Positions 17,563 through 26,612 of a stretch of DNA of 64,000 nt are shown piece by piece (the stretch's first letter is position 1; every line of letters starts with the position of its first letter). The DNA comes from Ensifer adhaerens (GTDB lineage Bacteria > Pseudomonadota > Alphaproteobacteria > Rhizobiales > Rhizobiaceae), in contig NZ_PNFP01000022.1 of NCBI RefSeq assembly GCF_002940685.1, positions 1 to 64,000 on the forward strand, in the 5' to 3' direction. Under the pieces are notes generated by a model, which worked only from the letters and a program-made list of their open reading frames with translations, searched no databases and was not told the DNA's origin. The translations under genes were made by a program, and so were the position numbers.

Positions 17563-17584
17563 GGCCCCGCCTTCGGGCGGGGCC
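17563..17584 (+). terminator. TTCG-tetraloop hairpin after DUF736
   Basis: GGCCCCGCC (17563-17571), loop TTCG, GGCGGGGCC (17576-17584) form a perfect nine-pair GC stem, nine bases after the DUF736 stop. It lies between convergent genes and could act in both directions. Only TCATTC follows, so the T-run is weak. Confidence 0.7.
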
Positions 17585-17594
17585 TCATTCCATA

Positions 17595-17623
17595 CAGCAA
17601 TTACAGGATTGCTGTAATTGCTG
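17595..17623. repeat. Perfect 12-bp inverted repeat overlapping the WGR gene end
   Basis: CAGCAATTACAG (17595-17606) and CTGTAATTGCTG (17612-17623) are exact reverse complements with a five-base loop. The repeat overlaps the last codons and stop of the WGR gene. It could be its terminator, or a protein-binding site given its AT-rich centre. Confidence 0.6.
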
Positions 17624-17894
17624 AACTTGCTGGACTTGTCTTAGCTCGATGGTCAACTGGTCGATGCCCACGTGATCGCTTGAGCCGGGCTATATCCAGA
17701 AACAGCTTCACCGCGTCGCTCTCGTCGGTGAAGTGATGGGCCATGCGCTGCCCCGCCGAGCCGATACGACCCCACCGCCTCGTGAGACATGCTTGACCGA
17801 ACAGGTCCAGCGAAACATCGATGGCGCAGTACCTGGCCATGTTCTTCGCCGGATCCTTGCGTTCGGCATATAGGTGGTAGGGCTGAGTGAGCAT
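17601..17894 (-). CDS. WGR domain protein
   Basis: This 97-residue protein is almost only a WGR domain: YHLYAERKDPAKNMARYCAIDVSLDLFGQACLTRRWGRIG followed by GQRMAHHFTDESDAVKLFLDIARLKRSRGHR. The domain occurs in PARPs and in small plasmid proteins and is thought to bind nucleic acid. The start at ATG 17894 gives the compact form usual on rhizobial plasmids. Upstream in-frame starts (for example 17966) exist, and no ribosome site decides. It lies 97 bases after traG on the same strand, so it may be the tail of that operon. Confidence 0.8.
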   Translation of the reverse strand: MLTQPYHLYAERKDPAKNMARYCAIDVSLDLFGQACLTRRWGRIGSAGQRMAHHFTDESDAVKLFLDIARLKRSRGHRPVDHRAKTSPASSAITAIL

Positions 17895-17991
17895 GGGATG
17901 AGAATCGCCGATCGTCAGAATCTCGTCCAACGAGAGTTTTGAATCGATCCCGCCTGATCGATTCATGTCTGTGATGGGTCGCCTGGAAAGT

Positions 17992-19905
17992 TCAGGTAGG
18001 CTCCGACGGAGCATGAAACCTATTCCCACTGACGCAGGCTCGCATGTCCTTGCGTCTGAACCATATGGCCCGACCGCATCTAAGCGGCGCGTTTCCCGCC
18101 GTGAAGACGATCTGTTCGTCGGCACGCATGCGCAGCACTTCGTCCGGCTGGATCAGCGGCCGCGGAGCGAGTTGCTTTGAGCGGCTGCGTGACGACCCTC
18201 GCGCCTGAACACTGCGGCTGACCTGGTCAACCTCGACGGTCGTCGTGCCGCAGCGCCTTGAAACATACTCGGCCGTCTCTGGATCGTTGATGGCGGCAAA
18301 GGAGACCCAGCTTGCGCTCTCGAACCATTTGCTGGTCGCGTCGCGGCCGCCGAACGTCTCGCGCATCTGGCCGATCGACTGAAAGATCAGCGTGAGTGAT
18401 ATCCCGTATTTGCGGCCGGTGTCGCGTGCCGTTTCGAGGATGCGCAGGTAACCGAGGCGGGCAACCTCATCGAGCAGAAACAGAGCCAGGTCGTCGCCTG
18501 AGCGATTGCGATTGTAGATCGCGTTCACGAAGGATCCGATGATGACGCGCGCAAGGCCCGACTGTGTTTCGAGCGTCTTCAGATCGATGTTGATGAAGAC
18601 ATCAAGCGATCCGGCCAAAAGCTGCTCGGTCGAAAAACTCTTAGATGACACCAGACCCGCGTAGTTCTCATAGGAGAGCCAATGGGTCTCCTTGACTGCG
18701 TTGGCGTAGACGCCCGAAAAGGTCTCCGGCGTCATGTTGACGAATGCAGCGACGTTTTCTCTCACGAAGTCCGAGTTCGAGTTTGCGTGAATGGTCTGGA
18801 GCCGTTCGCGCAGTTTTGGCTCGGGCTCCGCGAGATTCTTGCGAACTTGTCTCAGCGTCTGGTCTTCCTTGCGGGTATGACCGGAGAGGCAGACATCGGC
18901 GATGAGTGCGGTCAGCAGCTGCAGTCCGGACGCCCTGAAGAAGTCGTCACGAATCCCGATTGCGCGGCCGCTGTCGCTCATGATCCAGGAGGCAACCGCG
19001 GCAATATCTTCTTCCTTGCTTCTGCCGTAACGGCCGATCCAATCCAGCGCATTGAAGCCCGCGTCGGGTTTCTTTGGATCGAGGATCCGAACGTCCCGGC
19101 CGGCGGCTTTTCGATGGCCGACCACCATCGGGGCCACTTCATTGGAGGGGTCGAGAACGACGAGGGTACTACCCCACTTGAGCGCTGTCGGCACTGTTAC
19201 CGAAGTCGTCTTGAATCCGCCTGACCCGGCAAAGACGATACCGTGCGACGAGCCGAAAGAGCCGTCAAAGCATAGGAGTGGCGACCTGCCCGCAGCGCCC
19301 CAGGTCTCGGGCTTGTCTGCTCGAAATGGAATGGCCGCGACGCTGTCTCCATCGACCCGGTAGCCCTCTCCGATCACGATGCCCGCCGCCTCCGGAAAGA
19401 GCCTTTTGGCGGAAGAGAGCTTCATCCATTCGGCCTCGCCGTAGATGGCGCGCTTGCCGCGAACGCGCCACGGCGCAGATTTGGGGAAGGCGGCATTTCC
19501 GATCAGTGCGACCCGCAATGCGAAGGCCGATGATAGAAGCGATGCCACGGCTCCGACGAGCGCTGCCGGTTCGAAGTCCAGCGTGTGGAACTTCCAGGAC
19601 TGAGCGTGGCTCGTCTGTGGAAAGCCGTCGATGAGGACGACAACGGCAGCCGTCAGCCCTCCCCCGAAAGCGCCCCATCCTGCAAGGCGGATGTTGGCGG
19701 ATCCGGCAGCCGCAAACAGATAAATGACGCCGACGAGCGCCGCTGAAACAGAGGGGATCGCGACGCCCGCCTGGATCAACGCCAGGCGTCCGGCCTCTCG
19801 TCCTGCGAAGGACGACACCCAGTCGCCGGCGCCTTGCGTTGCGACAAGAGCAAGGATCATCAAGGCAAGTGGCGAGGCCGCAAGTACGATCCTAATCACG
19901 CCCAT
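17992..19905 (-). CDS. traG: Conjugal transfer coupling protein TraG (VirD4 family)
   Basis: This 637-residue type IV coupling protein has membrane segments in about the first 135 residues, Walker A in [13 protein letters not shown] (about 226-238) and Walker B in [13 protein letters not shown] (Asp479-Glu480). [10 protein letters not shown] lies further on. It links the relaxase-DNA complex to a secretion channel at the inner membrane. The start overlaps traD by 14 bases. Length is normal for rhizobial TraG. No channel (Trb or VirB) genes are in the window. Confidence 0.95.
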   Translation of the reverse strand: MGVIRIVLAASPLALMILALVATQGAGDWVSSFAGREAGRLALIQAGVAIPSVSAALVGVIYLFAAAGSANIRLAGWGAFGGGLTAAVVVLIDGFPQTSHAQSWKFHTLDFEPAALVGAVASLLSSAFALRVALIGNAAFPKSAPWRVRGKRAIYGEAEWMKLSSAKRLFPEAAGIVIGEGYRVDGDSVAAIPFRADKPETWGAAGRSPLLCFDGSFGSSHGIVFAGSGGFKTTSVTVPTALKWGSTLVVLDPSNEVAPMVVGHRKAAGRDVRILDPKKPDAGFNALDWIGRYGRSKEEDIAAVASWIMSDSGRAIGIRDDFFRASGLQLLTALIADVCLSGHTRKEDQTLRQVRKNLAEPEPKLRERLQTIHANSNSDFVRENVAAFVNMTPETFSGVYANAVKETHWLSYENYAGLVSSKSFSTEQLLAGSLDVFINIDLKTLETQSGLARVIIGSFVNAIYNRNRSGDDLALFLLDEVARLGYLRILETARDTGRKYGISLTLIFQSIGQMRETFGGRDATSKWFESASWVSFAAINDPETAEYVSRRCGTTTVEVDQVSRSVQARGSSRSRSKQLAPRPLIQPDEVLRMRADEQIVFTAGNAPLRCGRAIWFRRKDMRACVSGNRFHAPSEPT

Positions 19906-20107
19906 GGCGAAAGGCCTCCGCGCCGATTTTCGTTAGTCGATTGCGCTCGCCATCGTCGACCTTCAGGCGCTGACCAATATCGATCAAGGCGCCGAGGAGG
20001 AGCGCGCGCGTCTCGTAGCGCAAGCCCGCTTTGACGATCAGGCCGCCGAGTTCGATCTTTTCCCGGGTGTCCTTCCGCCGGGCAACGATAGTGGTTGCGC
20101 GTGCCAT
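19892..20107 (-). CDS. traD: Conjugal transfer protein TraD
   Basis: This 71-residue protein reads [37 protein letters not shown], the TraD family pattern of rhizobial plasmids. It probably assists DNA processing at oriT with TraC and TraA. The ATG at 20107 is four bases after traC ends and gives the usual length; an upstream reading would overlap traC. The end overlaps traG by 14 bases, indicating coupled translation. Confidence 0.9.
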   Translation of the reverse strand: MARATTIVARRKDTREKIELGGLIVKAGLRYETRALLLGALIDIGQRLKVDDGERNRLTKIGAEAFRHGRD

Positions 20108-20111
20108 CCGC

Positions 20112-20378
20112 TCAAGCCCCTTCAGCGCCGCCCTGAGGCGTGCCAGGCGTGAGCGACGGGGTCTTTCTCCCCTGGACTGCCGTTCTCCCGCCTTCCCGAA
20201 ACCGAGCCACGAGCTTTTCGAAGGCGGATTGCAGTTCGAGTTCATCGACCTCGATATCCCCGAGACCGGCCTTCAAGGCAATCCGACCGATCCGTTCAGC
20301 ATCGCGGGTTTCGGATTGCCTCAACTGTTCCTGAAGCTTGGCAATCTCTTCGCGGATCCTCGAAGAAGGCTTTTTCAT
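20112..20378 (-). CDS. traC: Conjugal transfer protein TraC
   Basis: This 88-residue protein begins [21 protein letters not shown], a short coiled-coil-like start, followed by [33 protein letters not shown]. That is the TraC pattern, a small accessory protein of the relaxosome. The ATG at 20378 has AAAGGA nine bases upstream. It is first of traC-traD-traG and divergent from traA across the oriT region. The longer in-frame start at 20414 would run into the first oriT-side hairpin. Confidence 0.9.
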   Translation of the reverse strand: MKKPSSRIREEIAKLQEQLRQSETRDAERIGRIALKAGLGDIEVDELELQSAFEKLVARFREGGRTAVQGRKTPSLTPGTPQGGAEGA

Positions 20379-20390
20379 TCCGATCGTCCT

Positions 20391-20475
20391 TTCGTGTCGT
20401 TGTTGGAGCGACACGAAAATCTATTGGATGAGCTTGCTCATCCAGGGACAAAAGTGTCCGTTGGCTTGGCCAACG
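20391..20475. repeat. Four consecutive inverted repeats beside oriT
   Basis: Four perfect or near-perfect hairpins follow one another in 85 bases. They are TTCGTGTCG/CGACACGAA (20391-20417), TGGATGAGC/GCTCATCCA (20425-20444), GGACA/TGTCC (20446-20459) and CGTTGGC/GCCAACG (20459-20475). They lie between the traC ribosome site and the nic core. They may bind relaxosome proteins or control traC. Confidence 0.65.
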
Positions 20476-20514
20476 CCTTTGACGATCATCCCGGCCGTTC
20501 CGAAGGAGCGGCAT

Positions 20515-20548
20515 CCAAGGGCGCAATTATACGTCGCTGGCGCGACGT
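20515..20548 (+). other. Origin of transfer (oriT) core
   Basis: CCAAGGGCGCAATTATACG (20515-20533) matches the nic-region type known for rhizobial and Agrobacterium Ti plasmids, related to the RSF1010/Q-type GGGCGC core. It is followed by ACGTCGC-TGGC-GCGACGT (20531-20548), a perfect seven-pair repeat. It lies between divergent traC and traA, the standard place. The strand of nicking was not tested. Confidence 0.8.
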
Positions 20549-20624
20549 CTCGGGTTGCTTTCCCGGCGTGGCCGCCCCCTTCCAGGAACGCGTTGATCTC
20601 GTTTTCATCCGGAGTGATATCGCC

Positions 20625-23600
20625 GTGGCCGTCCCGCATTTCTCCGTCAGCATCGTTGCCCGTGGCGCGGGTCGCAGTGCCGTCATGTCGGCCGCCTATC
20701 GCCACTGTGCGAAAATGGACTTCGAGCGCGAGGCCCGCGCGGTCGACTATCGCACCAAGCAGGGGCTGCTCCATGAAGAGTTCATGGTGCCAGCGGATGC
20801 GCCGGCCTGGCTTTCCTCAATGATTGCCGATCGCTCCGTCGCTGGCGCCTCGGAAACGTTCTGGAACAGGGTCGAAGAGTTCGAAAAGCGCTCCGATGCC
20901 CAGCTTGCCAAGGATGTCACGATCGCCTTGCCGATCGAACTGACACCTGAGCAGAACATCGCGCTTGTGCGCGAATTCGTGGCGAGACACATCCTTTCAA
21001 AAGGCATGGTCGCCGATTGGGTCTATCATGACGCCCCCGGCAATCCGCATGTTCACCTGATGACGACGCTTCGTCCTTTCACGAACGAAGGGTTCGGAGC
21101 GAAGAAAGTGCCGTTGCTTGCACCTGACGGCCGGCCGTTGCGCGACGACATGGGCAAGATCGTTTACGAGCTCTGGGCGGGCGGTCTCGACGATTTCAAT
21201 TCTCTTAGAGACGGATGGTTCGAATGCCAGAACAGGCATCTGGCGCTCGCCGGTCTCGACATACGCGTCGACGGTCGGTCATATGTGCGCCAAGGGATTG
21301 CTGTCGAGCCGACGATCCATCTGGGCGTTGGCGCCAAGGCGCTCGAGCGAAAGTCCTCCGCATCGAAAATTCCGGCTTCTCTGGAACGTCTCGAACTTCA
21401 GGAGGCTCTTCGTCAGGAGAATGCGCGCCGCATCGAGCGCCGTCCGCAAATCGTGCTAGAGATGATTACGCGCGAAAAGAGCGTCTTCGATGCGCGGGAT
21501 GTCGCCAAGATCCTTCATCGCTACATCGACGATGCCGCTCTCTTCGGCTCGTTGATGTTGCGCGTGCTGCGAGATCCGAGTGCATTGCGCCTGACTGTAG
21601 AGGGTACCGACCTTGGAACGGGGATCTACACCCCCGCACGGTACACGACGCGGGAACTCATCAAGCTCGAAGCGGAGATGGTGAACCGCGCGCTCTGGCT
21701 CGCGAGAAGAACTTCGCATCGTGTCCGCGGCACTTTGCTGGAGGCAACCTTTTCTAAAAATCGAGGTCTTTCTGATGAGCAACGGGCGGCGATTAAGCAT
21801 CTGACTTCGGATGCCGCCCTTGCCTCCGTTGTCGGTCGTGCCGGTGCCGGCAAAACAACGATGATGAAAGCCGCTCGCGAGGCCTGGCGGGCGGCGGGGT
21901 ATCGTGTTGTCGGCGGGGCTCTCGCCGGCAAGGCGGCCGAGGGATTGGAGAAGGAGGCGGGCATCGCTTCGCGGACGCTTTCGTCGTGGGAACGTCGCTG
22001 GACGCAAGGCATCGACCGCCTCGACGAAAAGACAGTGTTTGTCCTCGACGAGGCCGGCATGGTCTCGTCCCGTCAAATGGCATTCTTCGTCGAAGGCGTC
22101 GTAAGGGCCGGCGCGAAACTTGTTCTCGTCGGCGATCCCGAACAGCTTCAGCCGATCGAGGCCGGTGCGGCGTTCCGCGCGATCGTCGACCGGATTGGCT
22201 ATGCTGAACTTGAGACCATTTACCGCCAGCGCGCGCCCTGGATGCGCAGCGCTTCGCTCGATCTGGCACGCGGCAAGATAGGCGAAGCGATCGACGCCTA
22301 TCGCGCCAATGGCAGAGTAGTGAGTGCGGAACTCAAAGCCGAGGCTGTCGAACGCCTCATCACCGATTGGGACCGGGGTTATGACCCGACAAAGACCAGT
22401 CTGATCCTCGCGCACCTGCGGCGGGATGTGCGCACGCTCAATACGCTAGCACGCGCCAGGCTTGTCGAGCGCGGGGTTGTCGGTGAAGGGGATGCTTTCC
22501 GCACCGCAGACGGGAACCGCAATTTTTCCGCCGGCGACCAGATCGTGTTCCTGAAGAACGATGGCGTCCTGGGTGTCAAGAACGGCATGCTTGGGCGCGT
22601 GATAGAAGCGCTTCCTGGCCGCTTCATCGCAAGCGTTGGCGAAGGGACACATCAACGCGACATTGTCGTTGAACAGCGCATCTACAACAATGTCGACCAC
22701 GGCTACGCGACGACCATCCATAAATCGCAAGGTGCGACCGTCGATCGGGTGAGGGTGCTCGCCTCGCTGTCATTGGACCGGCATCTCACCTACGTCGCCA
22801 TGACGCGCCACCGCGACGAACTTGCCGTCTACTACGGTCGCCGGTCCTTCGCAAAGTCGGGCGGCCTAGGGCCAATGCTGTCGCGTCGCAACGCCAAGGA
22901 AACGACGCTCGACTATGAGGCGCGACCGCTCTATCCCCAGGCACTGCGGTTTGCGGAAGCACGCGGACTAGACCTCATGAGCGTTGCCCGCACGGTTGTG
23001 CGCGACCGGCTTCACTGGATCGTCGGGCAGAAGCAAAAACTCGCGACACTGGGCGCGCGATTGGTCGATCTGGTGTCTTCAATCGGGCTTTCCCGCGGTA
23101 AGCTTGAGCACGCGGTCCCGGCAGTCGGAGCTGCAAGACCCATGGTCTCAGCGATCACGGTTTTTGCCAAATCTGTCGAGCAAGCGGTCGAGGACAAGCT
23201 CCGGTCGGACCTCAACCTGAAAGAAATATGGCAGGACGTCTCGATGCGCTTCCAGCTCGTTTACGCTCAGCCGGAGGTCGCGTTTGCCGCCGTCAAGGTC
23301 GATGCGATGCTGAACGATGCATCGCTCGCCGCAACCGTCCTTCAGAAGCTTGCTGCCGAGCCACAGCACTTCGGTGCGCTCAGTGGCAGGACCGGGATGT
23401 TTGCGAGCCGTTCCGACAAAAGGGATCGCGACACGGCACTTCTCAATGTGCCGGCGCTCGCCCGAAACCTCGCTGACTACACACGCGCACGCGCTGAGAC
23501 TGGGCGAAGGTACGCGGCTGAAGAGAATGCCATTCGTTCGAGGTTGGCGGTCGAGATTCCGGCTCTTTCACCTTTTGCCAGGCAAGCGCTCGAACAATTG

Positions 23601-23930
23601 CGCGAAGGGCTCGGGCGAGATGATCAGAAACGCCTTGGTGGGACATCCCTCCATCCGTCAGTCACAATTGAGCTCGAGCGATTTTCAGCGGCAGTCAACC
23701 AAAGGTTCGGCGAGCGCACATTCCTCCAGATTGCTGCGAAGGCCCCGGATGGCGAGGTCTTCGCAGCCGTCACTGTGGGCATGACCTGCCAGCAGAAGGC
23801 TGAAGTGCGCCTAGCTTGGGACGCGATGCGGGCGATCCAGCTGCTTTCTGCGCGTGATCGCGTCGCGGCCGACCTCAAGCTGTCCGAAACGCAGCGTCAA
23901 TCGCAAGGCAAGGACCTCAGGCTCGAATGA
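20625..23930 (+). CDS. traA: Conjugal transfer relaxase-helicase TraA
   Basis: This 1101-residue protein has an N-terminal MobA/MobL relaxase (about 1-250), with an early tyrosine in SAAYRHCAK (Tyr25) and the histidine motif VYHDAPGNPHVHLMTTLRP (His135, His142, His144). A RecD-like helicase follows, with Walker A VVGRAGAGKTTMMKAA near residue 405 and VFVLDEAGMVSSRQM. It nicks oriT, pilots and unwinds the strand. The GTG at 20625 gives the sequence start MAVPHFSVSIVARG and the usual length of about 1100, with GGAG ten bases before; the upstream open frame overlaps traC and oriT. It is intact to the stop. Confidence 0.95.
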   Translation: MAVPHFSVSIVARGAGRSAVMSAAYRHCAKMDFEREARAVDYRTKQGLLHEEFMVPADAPAWLSSMIADRSVAGASETFWNRVEEFEKRSDAQLAKDVTIALPIELTPEQNIALVREFVARHILSKGMVADWVYHDAPGNPHVHLMTTLRPFTNEGFGAKKVPLLAPDGRPLRDDMGKIVYELWAGGLDDFNSLRDGWFECQNRHLALAGLDIRVDGRSYVRQGIAVEPTIHLGVGAKALERKSSASKIPASLERLELQEALRQENARRIERRPQIVLEMITREKSVFDARDVAKILHRYIDDAALFGSLMLRVLRDPSALRLTVEGTDLGTGIYTPARYTTRELIKLEAEMVNRALWLARRTSHRVRGTLLEATFSKNRGLSDEQRAAIKHLTSDAALASVVGRAGAGKTTMMKAAREAWRAAGYRVVGGALAGKAAEGLEKEAGIASRTLSSWERRWTQGIDRLDEKTVFVLDEAGMVSSRQMAFFVEGVVRAGAKLVLVGDPEQLQPIEAGAAFRAIVDRIGYAELETIYRQRAPWMRSASLDLARGKIGEAIDAYRANGRVVSAELKAEAVERLITDWDRGYDPTKTSLILAHLRRDVRTLNTLARARLVERGVVGEGDAFRTADGNRNFSAGDQIVFLKNDGVLGVKNGMLGRVIEALPGRFIASVGEGTHQRDIVVEQRIYNNVDHGYATTIHKSQGATVDRVRVLASLSLDRHLTYVAMTRHRDELAVYYGRRSFAKSGGLGPMLSRRNAKETTLDYEARPLYPQALRFAEARGLDLMSVARTVVRDRLHWIVGQKQKLATLGARLVDLVSSIGLSRGKLEHAVPAVGAARPMVSAITVFAKSVEQAVEDKLRSDLNLKEIWQDVSMRFQLVYAQPEVAFAAVKVDAMLNDASLAATVLQKLAAEPQHFGALSGRTGMFASRSDKRDRDTALLNVPALARNLADYTRARAETGRRYAAEENAIRSRLAVEIPALSPFARQALEQLREGLGRDDQKRLGGTSLHPSVTIELERFSAAVNQRFGERTFLQIAAKAPDGEVFAAVTVGMTCQQKAEVRLAWDAMRAIQLLSARDRVAADLKLSETQRQSQGKDLRLE

Positions 23931-24018
23931 CATACGGATCCGCTCGTTCAGGAACAACGTGCCGACGGCGTCAACGGCCGCTCCTTGTGGTGTTGGTCGG
24001 ATTCGCCCGTGCCGACCG

Positions 24019-24112
24019 ACGGCCGGTCCTGCGCCTTCAAATCGGACTGGAAGATGTCGACGACCTCAAGGCGAATCTGGAGCAGGCACTCGCGGCTGCT
24101 CGAGCAGCCTAG
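24019..24112 (+). pseudogene. C-terminal remnant of a Cys/Met-metabolism PLP enzyme
   Basis: In this frame the end reads PVLRLQIGLEDVDDLKANLEQALAAARAA and stops. This is the typical closing segment of cystathionine gamma-synthase, O-acetylhomoserine sulfhydrylase or methionine gamma-lyase (RLSxGxEDxxDLxxDLxxAL). No catalytic domain is present upstream; the frame runs straight into the end of traA. It is a leftover of a gene cut away by rearrangement. Confidence 0.6.
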
Positions 24113-24152
24113 CTGGAGTGTTTATCCGAAATCGGAATCGCCTCCGTTTTGA

Positions 24153-24177
24153 TGCGTTCAAAGTCGTACAATGTATC
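24153..24177. repeat. Diverged 25-bp repeat, copy 1
   Basis: This 25-base segment starting TGCGTTCAAAGTCG matches 25544-25568 at 21 of 25 positions in the same orientation. Both copies are followed 14-20 bases later by CCGCTTCC. The two lie on either side of the gene-fragment zone. Confidence 0.45.
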
Positions 24178-24265
24178 GACCTCCACTTGAACCGCTTCCG
24201 CGCGAGCCGGCGAGCTCTCTTTTGAACAATTGGGTGACTGCGTTGTTTTGTGATGTATTTGGTAA

Positions 24266-24440
24266 GTGTCGAAAAACGCTGCCGCCGGCGTGAAGCGCGT
24301 CGCGTTGGAGCTTGGCGGAAAATCGCCCAACCTCATCTTCCGCGGGGTCGATCTGCCGGAAGTGATCGAGGTAAGCGTTTCGCATTGCTTCGAGAATTCC
24401 GGACAATCTTGCGATGCGCCGACACGCATGCTTGTCGAAT
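24266..24440 (+). pseudogene. Aldehyde dehydrogenase internal fragment
   Basis: The reading is NAAAGVKRVALELGGKSPNLIF up to CFENSGQSCDAPTRMLVE. It contains both the general-base block LELGGKSPN and the catalytic-cysteine block NSGQSC of aldehyde dehydrogenases. Only about 55 of the expected 480-500 residues remain. At 24441 the similarity stops abruptly and a different gene fragment begins. It is clearly non-functional. Confidence 0.7.
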
Positions 24441-24557
24441 GGCTCGATCTACGACGTGTACTACAATCGCGCTTCGAAGGGTGGCCACTTTACTGCGTGG
24501 GAGGAACCCGAACTGTTTGACGGGGAAATCCGGGCAGCGTTCAAGGTGATGCGCTAG
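24441..24557 (+). pseudogene. Alpha/beta-hydrolase (epoxide hydrolase-like) C-terminal fragment
   Basis: The frame beginning at 24441 reads GSIYDVYYNRASKGGHFTAWEEP followed by ELFDGEIRAAFKVMR and a stop. GGHFTAWEEPELF is the end of epoxide hydrolase-type enzymes, where the histidine is catalytic. It joins the aldehyde dehydrogenase fragment without a gap. Only about 38 residues are left. After it, 24558-24849 shows no gene I can name; a minus-strand frame ending near 24620 (GNPPLHYATPDALHNHLD) is unidentified. Confidence 0.55.
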
Positions 24558-24849
24558 ATTTTGATCAAACTCGGCTGCTTGCGACACGCTGCGGCAGTCT
24601 CATGCGTCGTGCCGGCTGTCATCGATCCGCAAACCCTCCCGCCCTCCATTTGATGTCGAGGTGATTGTGGAGTGCGTCTGGGGTCGCATAGTGCAGCGGC
24701 GGATTGCCGGACTCCACATCGGGCGCTCCTCGGCCGATCCTGCCTGGGCTCTTTCCCGGATGAGATCGCGTTAGAGCCAGCGTTCTTGCAATTCAGATTA
24801 TAGCGAAGGGGTCGTATTTTCTGCCGTCCTCTCGAGAAAAGCGATCAAC

Positions 24850-25517
24850 ATGAGCATTCTGAGCGACAGCTTGCCCCGCAAGACGACATGGGTTCTCTTC
24901 ATCGTATCGGCGGTAGGCATAGCCCTATACTCCGCGCCACCGTACCTGACGCTCGATCGTGCTTGGAGCAAGATCCCGCTCAACAGCGCCTATCTTTCTC
25001 ATCTGCTCTGGGTATCGGCGCACGGTGTTCCGGGCGCCGTGGCTCTTCTCATCGGCCCGTTCCAGTTCCTTGCCGGATTTACGCGGTCTCGATCGTGATT
25101 GGCAGCGTCGCGGGCTTTGTATCCGCGCTGATGTCCACGTCCGGTATCCCCGCGCAGATCGGCTTCATTCTCCTGGCCCTGGCCTGGTTGCTCACGATGT
25201 GGAAGGGCTATCAGGCTGCCAGAGCTCGCCGCTTTACCGATCACCGCATCTGGATGATCCGCAACTACGCCCTGACATTTGCCGCTGTACTCCTGGGTGT
25301 TTCTCGGCCTTGGCAGCGTAGCGATGTCCATCTGGCCTCACGTGACGTTCAACGACATCTACCTTGCCAGCATCTGGGGTTCGATCTTGGTCTGTGCCGT
25401 CCTCGCGGAGTGGCTGTTCGTAAGCCCCTTCCCAAGGGGGGCGGGGCTGATCGTCTTTTGTCCACGCTGGCTTTTGCGTACGGTCGGCCGCGCTGGCCTG
25501 GGTTCATGCGAATATGA
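24850..25517 (+). pseudogene. DUF2306-like membrane protein, multiply frameshifted
   Basis: The start (ATG 24850) reads MSILSDSLPRKTTWVLFIVS up to HGVPGAVALLIGPFQFLAGF and then loses frame near 25083. The theme continues in another frame as YAVSIVIGSVAGFVSALMST...ARRFTDHRIWMIRNYALTFAAVLLGV. Near 25290 it returns to the first frame as LGLGSVAMSIWPHVTFNDIYLASIWGSILVCAVLAEWLF. This is the four-helix pattern of DUF2306 membrane proteins. A piece also seems missing at the first junction, where relatives carry a short arginine-rich HRWxGR segment. At least two indels make it non-functional. Confidence 0.65.
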
Positions 25518-25543
25518 GGCTGCGGCCTCCAGTTCCCGCTTTG

Positions 25544-25568
25544 TGCGTTTAAAATCGCATAATGTATC
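25544..25568. repeat. Diverged 25-bp repeat, copy 2
   Basis: This 25-base segment starting TGCGTTTAAAATCG is the partner of 24153-24177 (21 of 25 identical, same orientation). It lies about 100 bases after the PfkB kinase gene end and bounds the degraded zone on the right. Confidence 0.45.
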
Positions 25569-25667
25569 CAGTGGAAGTGGCTGAGTACCGCTTCCTATGG
25601 GTCCACCAAACGGCACAAACGAACGCGCTTTCTGATATGGCTGGGGAGTTTTGGCCTATAGGCCCGT

Positions 25668-26612
25668 TCAACGAACGGGCGCCTGGAGCGTCCTCTGTCG
25701 CCAGCACACGACATCTTCGAAAGTGGCCTTGCCTGCCCGCGGGCCATGAATGGTCACGGCGCGGGAAGCCGCCGCGACTGCGAAATCGAGCGCCTCTTCG
25801 AAGATCCGGTCTTGCGAGAGGCACCAGGTCAGCGTGCCGCCGAAGGTGTCGCCGGCGCCGGTGACATCGACGACGTCGACGGCAAAGCCGGGCACGCGAA
25901 GAACGGTGTCCCGATCGCGAGCCTCGGCGCCATCGGCCGCCAACGTGCGGACAACCCGGTCGATCCGGTGCTCGCGCATCCAGTCGCCGATGAGGCTGAT
26001 GTCGTCGTGGCCGAAGGCGGCGTGAAAGCCGATCTGGTTGAAGATGACGACAGCCGCTCCGGTCAGATAGGGCATGTCCTCGAGCGTGCATCCGCCGACA
26101 TCGAGGTCGAAGATCGTCCGGCGGCCATGGGAACGCAGATCCTTGAGGAGTTCGGCCTGCTTCAACACGCCGTCCGGTTTTTGGGCGTGCAGCCGGCGGA
26201 CGCGATAGAGCGTGGTGTAGAGGTAACCCGGCTGGCGCAGCGCCTTCAGGCTTTTGTCTGAAAGCCACATCGGCTGCTCGCCCATCTCGACGGTGAGCAC
26301 GATGTGCTCGCCCTCGACGAGAAAGATGAAATTGCGCGACTCCGGGATCGCCGGATCGATCAGCATGTGGTCGACGCCGACACCATTCTGCCTGAGATCG
26401 GCGATCAGCCGCTCGGAGAGCGGGCTGTTGTTCAGCAGCGAGATGAACTGCGTATCGCCGCCGAGACCGGCATGCACCACTGCGGCGTTGGCGATGGAGC
26501 CTCCTGCTTCGGCGGGAAGTTCCTTGACCATGCCCTTGTCGGCACGCCCGGGCCAGCGGTCGGCCGTGTAGTATTCGTCGAGGGCGACATCGCCGATGAA
26601 GAATGCGGTCAT
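25668..26612 (-). CDS. PfkB-family carbohydrate kinase
   Basis: This 314-residue ribokinase-type sugar kinase has the substrate-side block AEAGGSIANAAVVHAGLGG (about 35-54) and the catalytic anion-hole block VDVTGAGDTFGGTL near residue 265, with Asp as base. The substrate is not evident. The ATG at 26612 overlaps the preceding gene end by four bases. It is the last gene of the seven-gene minus-strand operon that begins at 31264. The pairing of a sugar kinase with an amino-acid-type importer is unusual and suggests a substrate with sugar and amino parts. Confidence 0.85.
   Translation of the reverse strand: MTAFFIGDVALDEYYTADRWPGRADKGMVKELPAEAGGSIANAAVVHAGLGGDTQFISLLNNSPLSERLIADLRQNGVGVDHMLIDPAIPESRNFIFLVEGEHIVLTVEMGEQPMWLSDKSLKALRQPGYLYTTLYRVRRLHAQKPDGVLKQAELLKDLRSHGRRTIFDLDVGGCTLEDMPYLTGAAVVIFNQIGFHAAFGHDDISLIGDWMREHRIDRVVRTLAADGAEARDRDTVLRVPGFAVDVVDVTGAGDTFGGTLTWCLSQDRIFEEALDFAVAAASRAVTIHGPRAGKATFEDVVCWRQRTLQAPVR

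Noticed and set aside
20031-20624. N-terminal extension of traA
   Set aside because: The frame is open but runs through traC, the hairpins and oriT; relaxase homology begins at the GTG at 20625.
24109-24429. 106-codon minus-strand frame in the fragment zone
   Set aside because: It is antisense to the aldehyde dehydrogenase fragment and has no ribosome site or domain.
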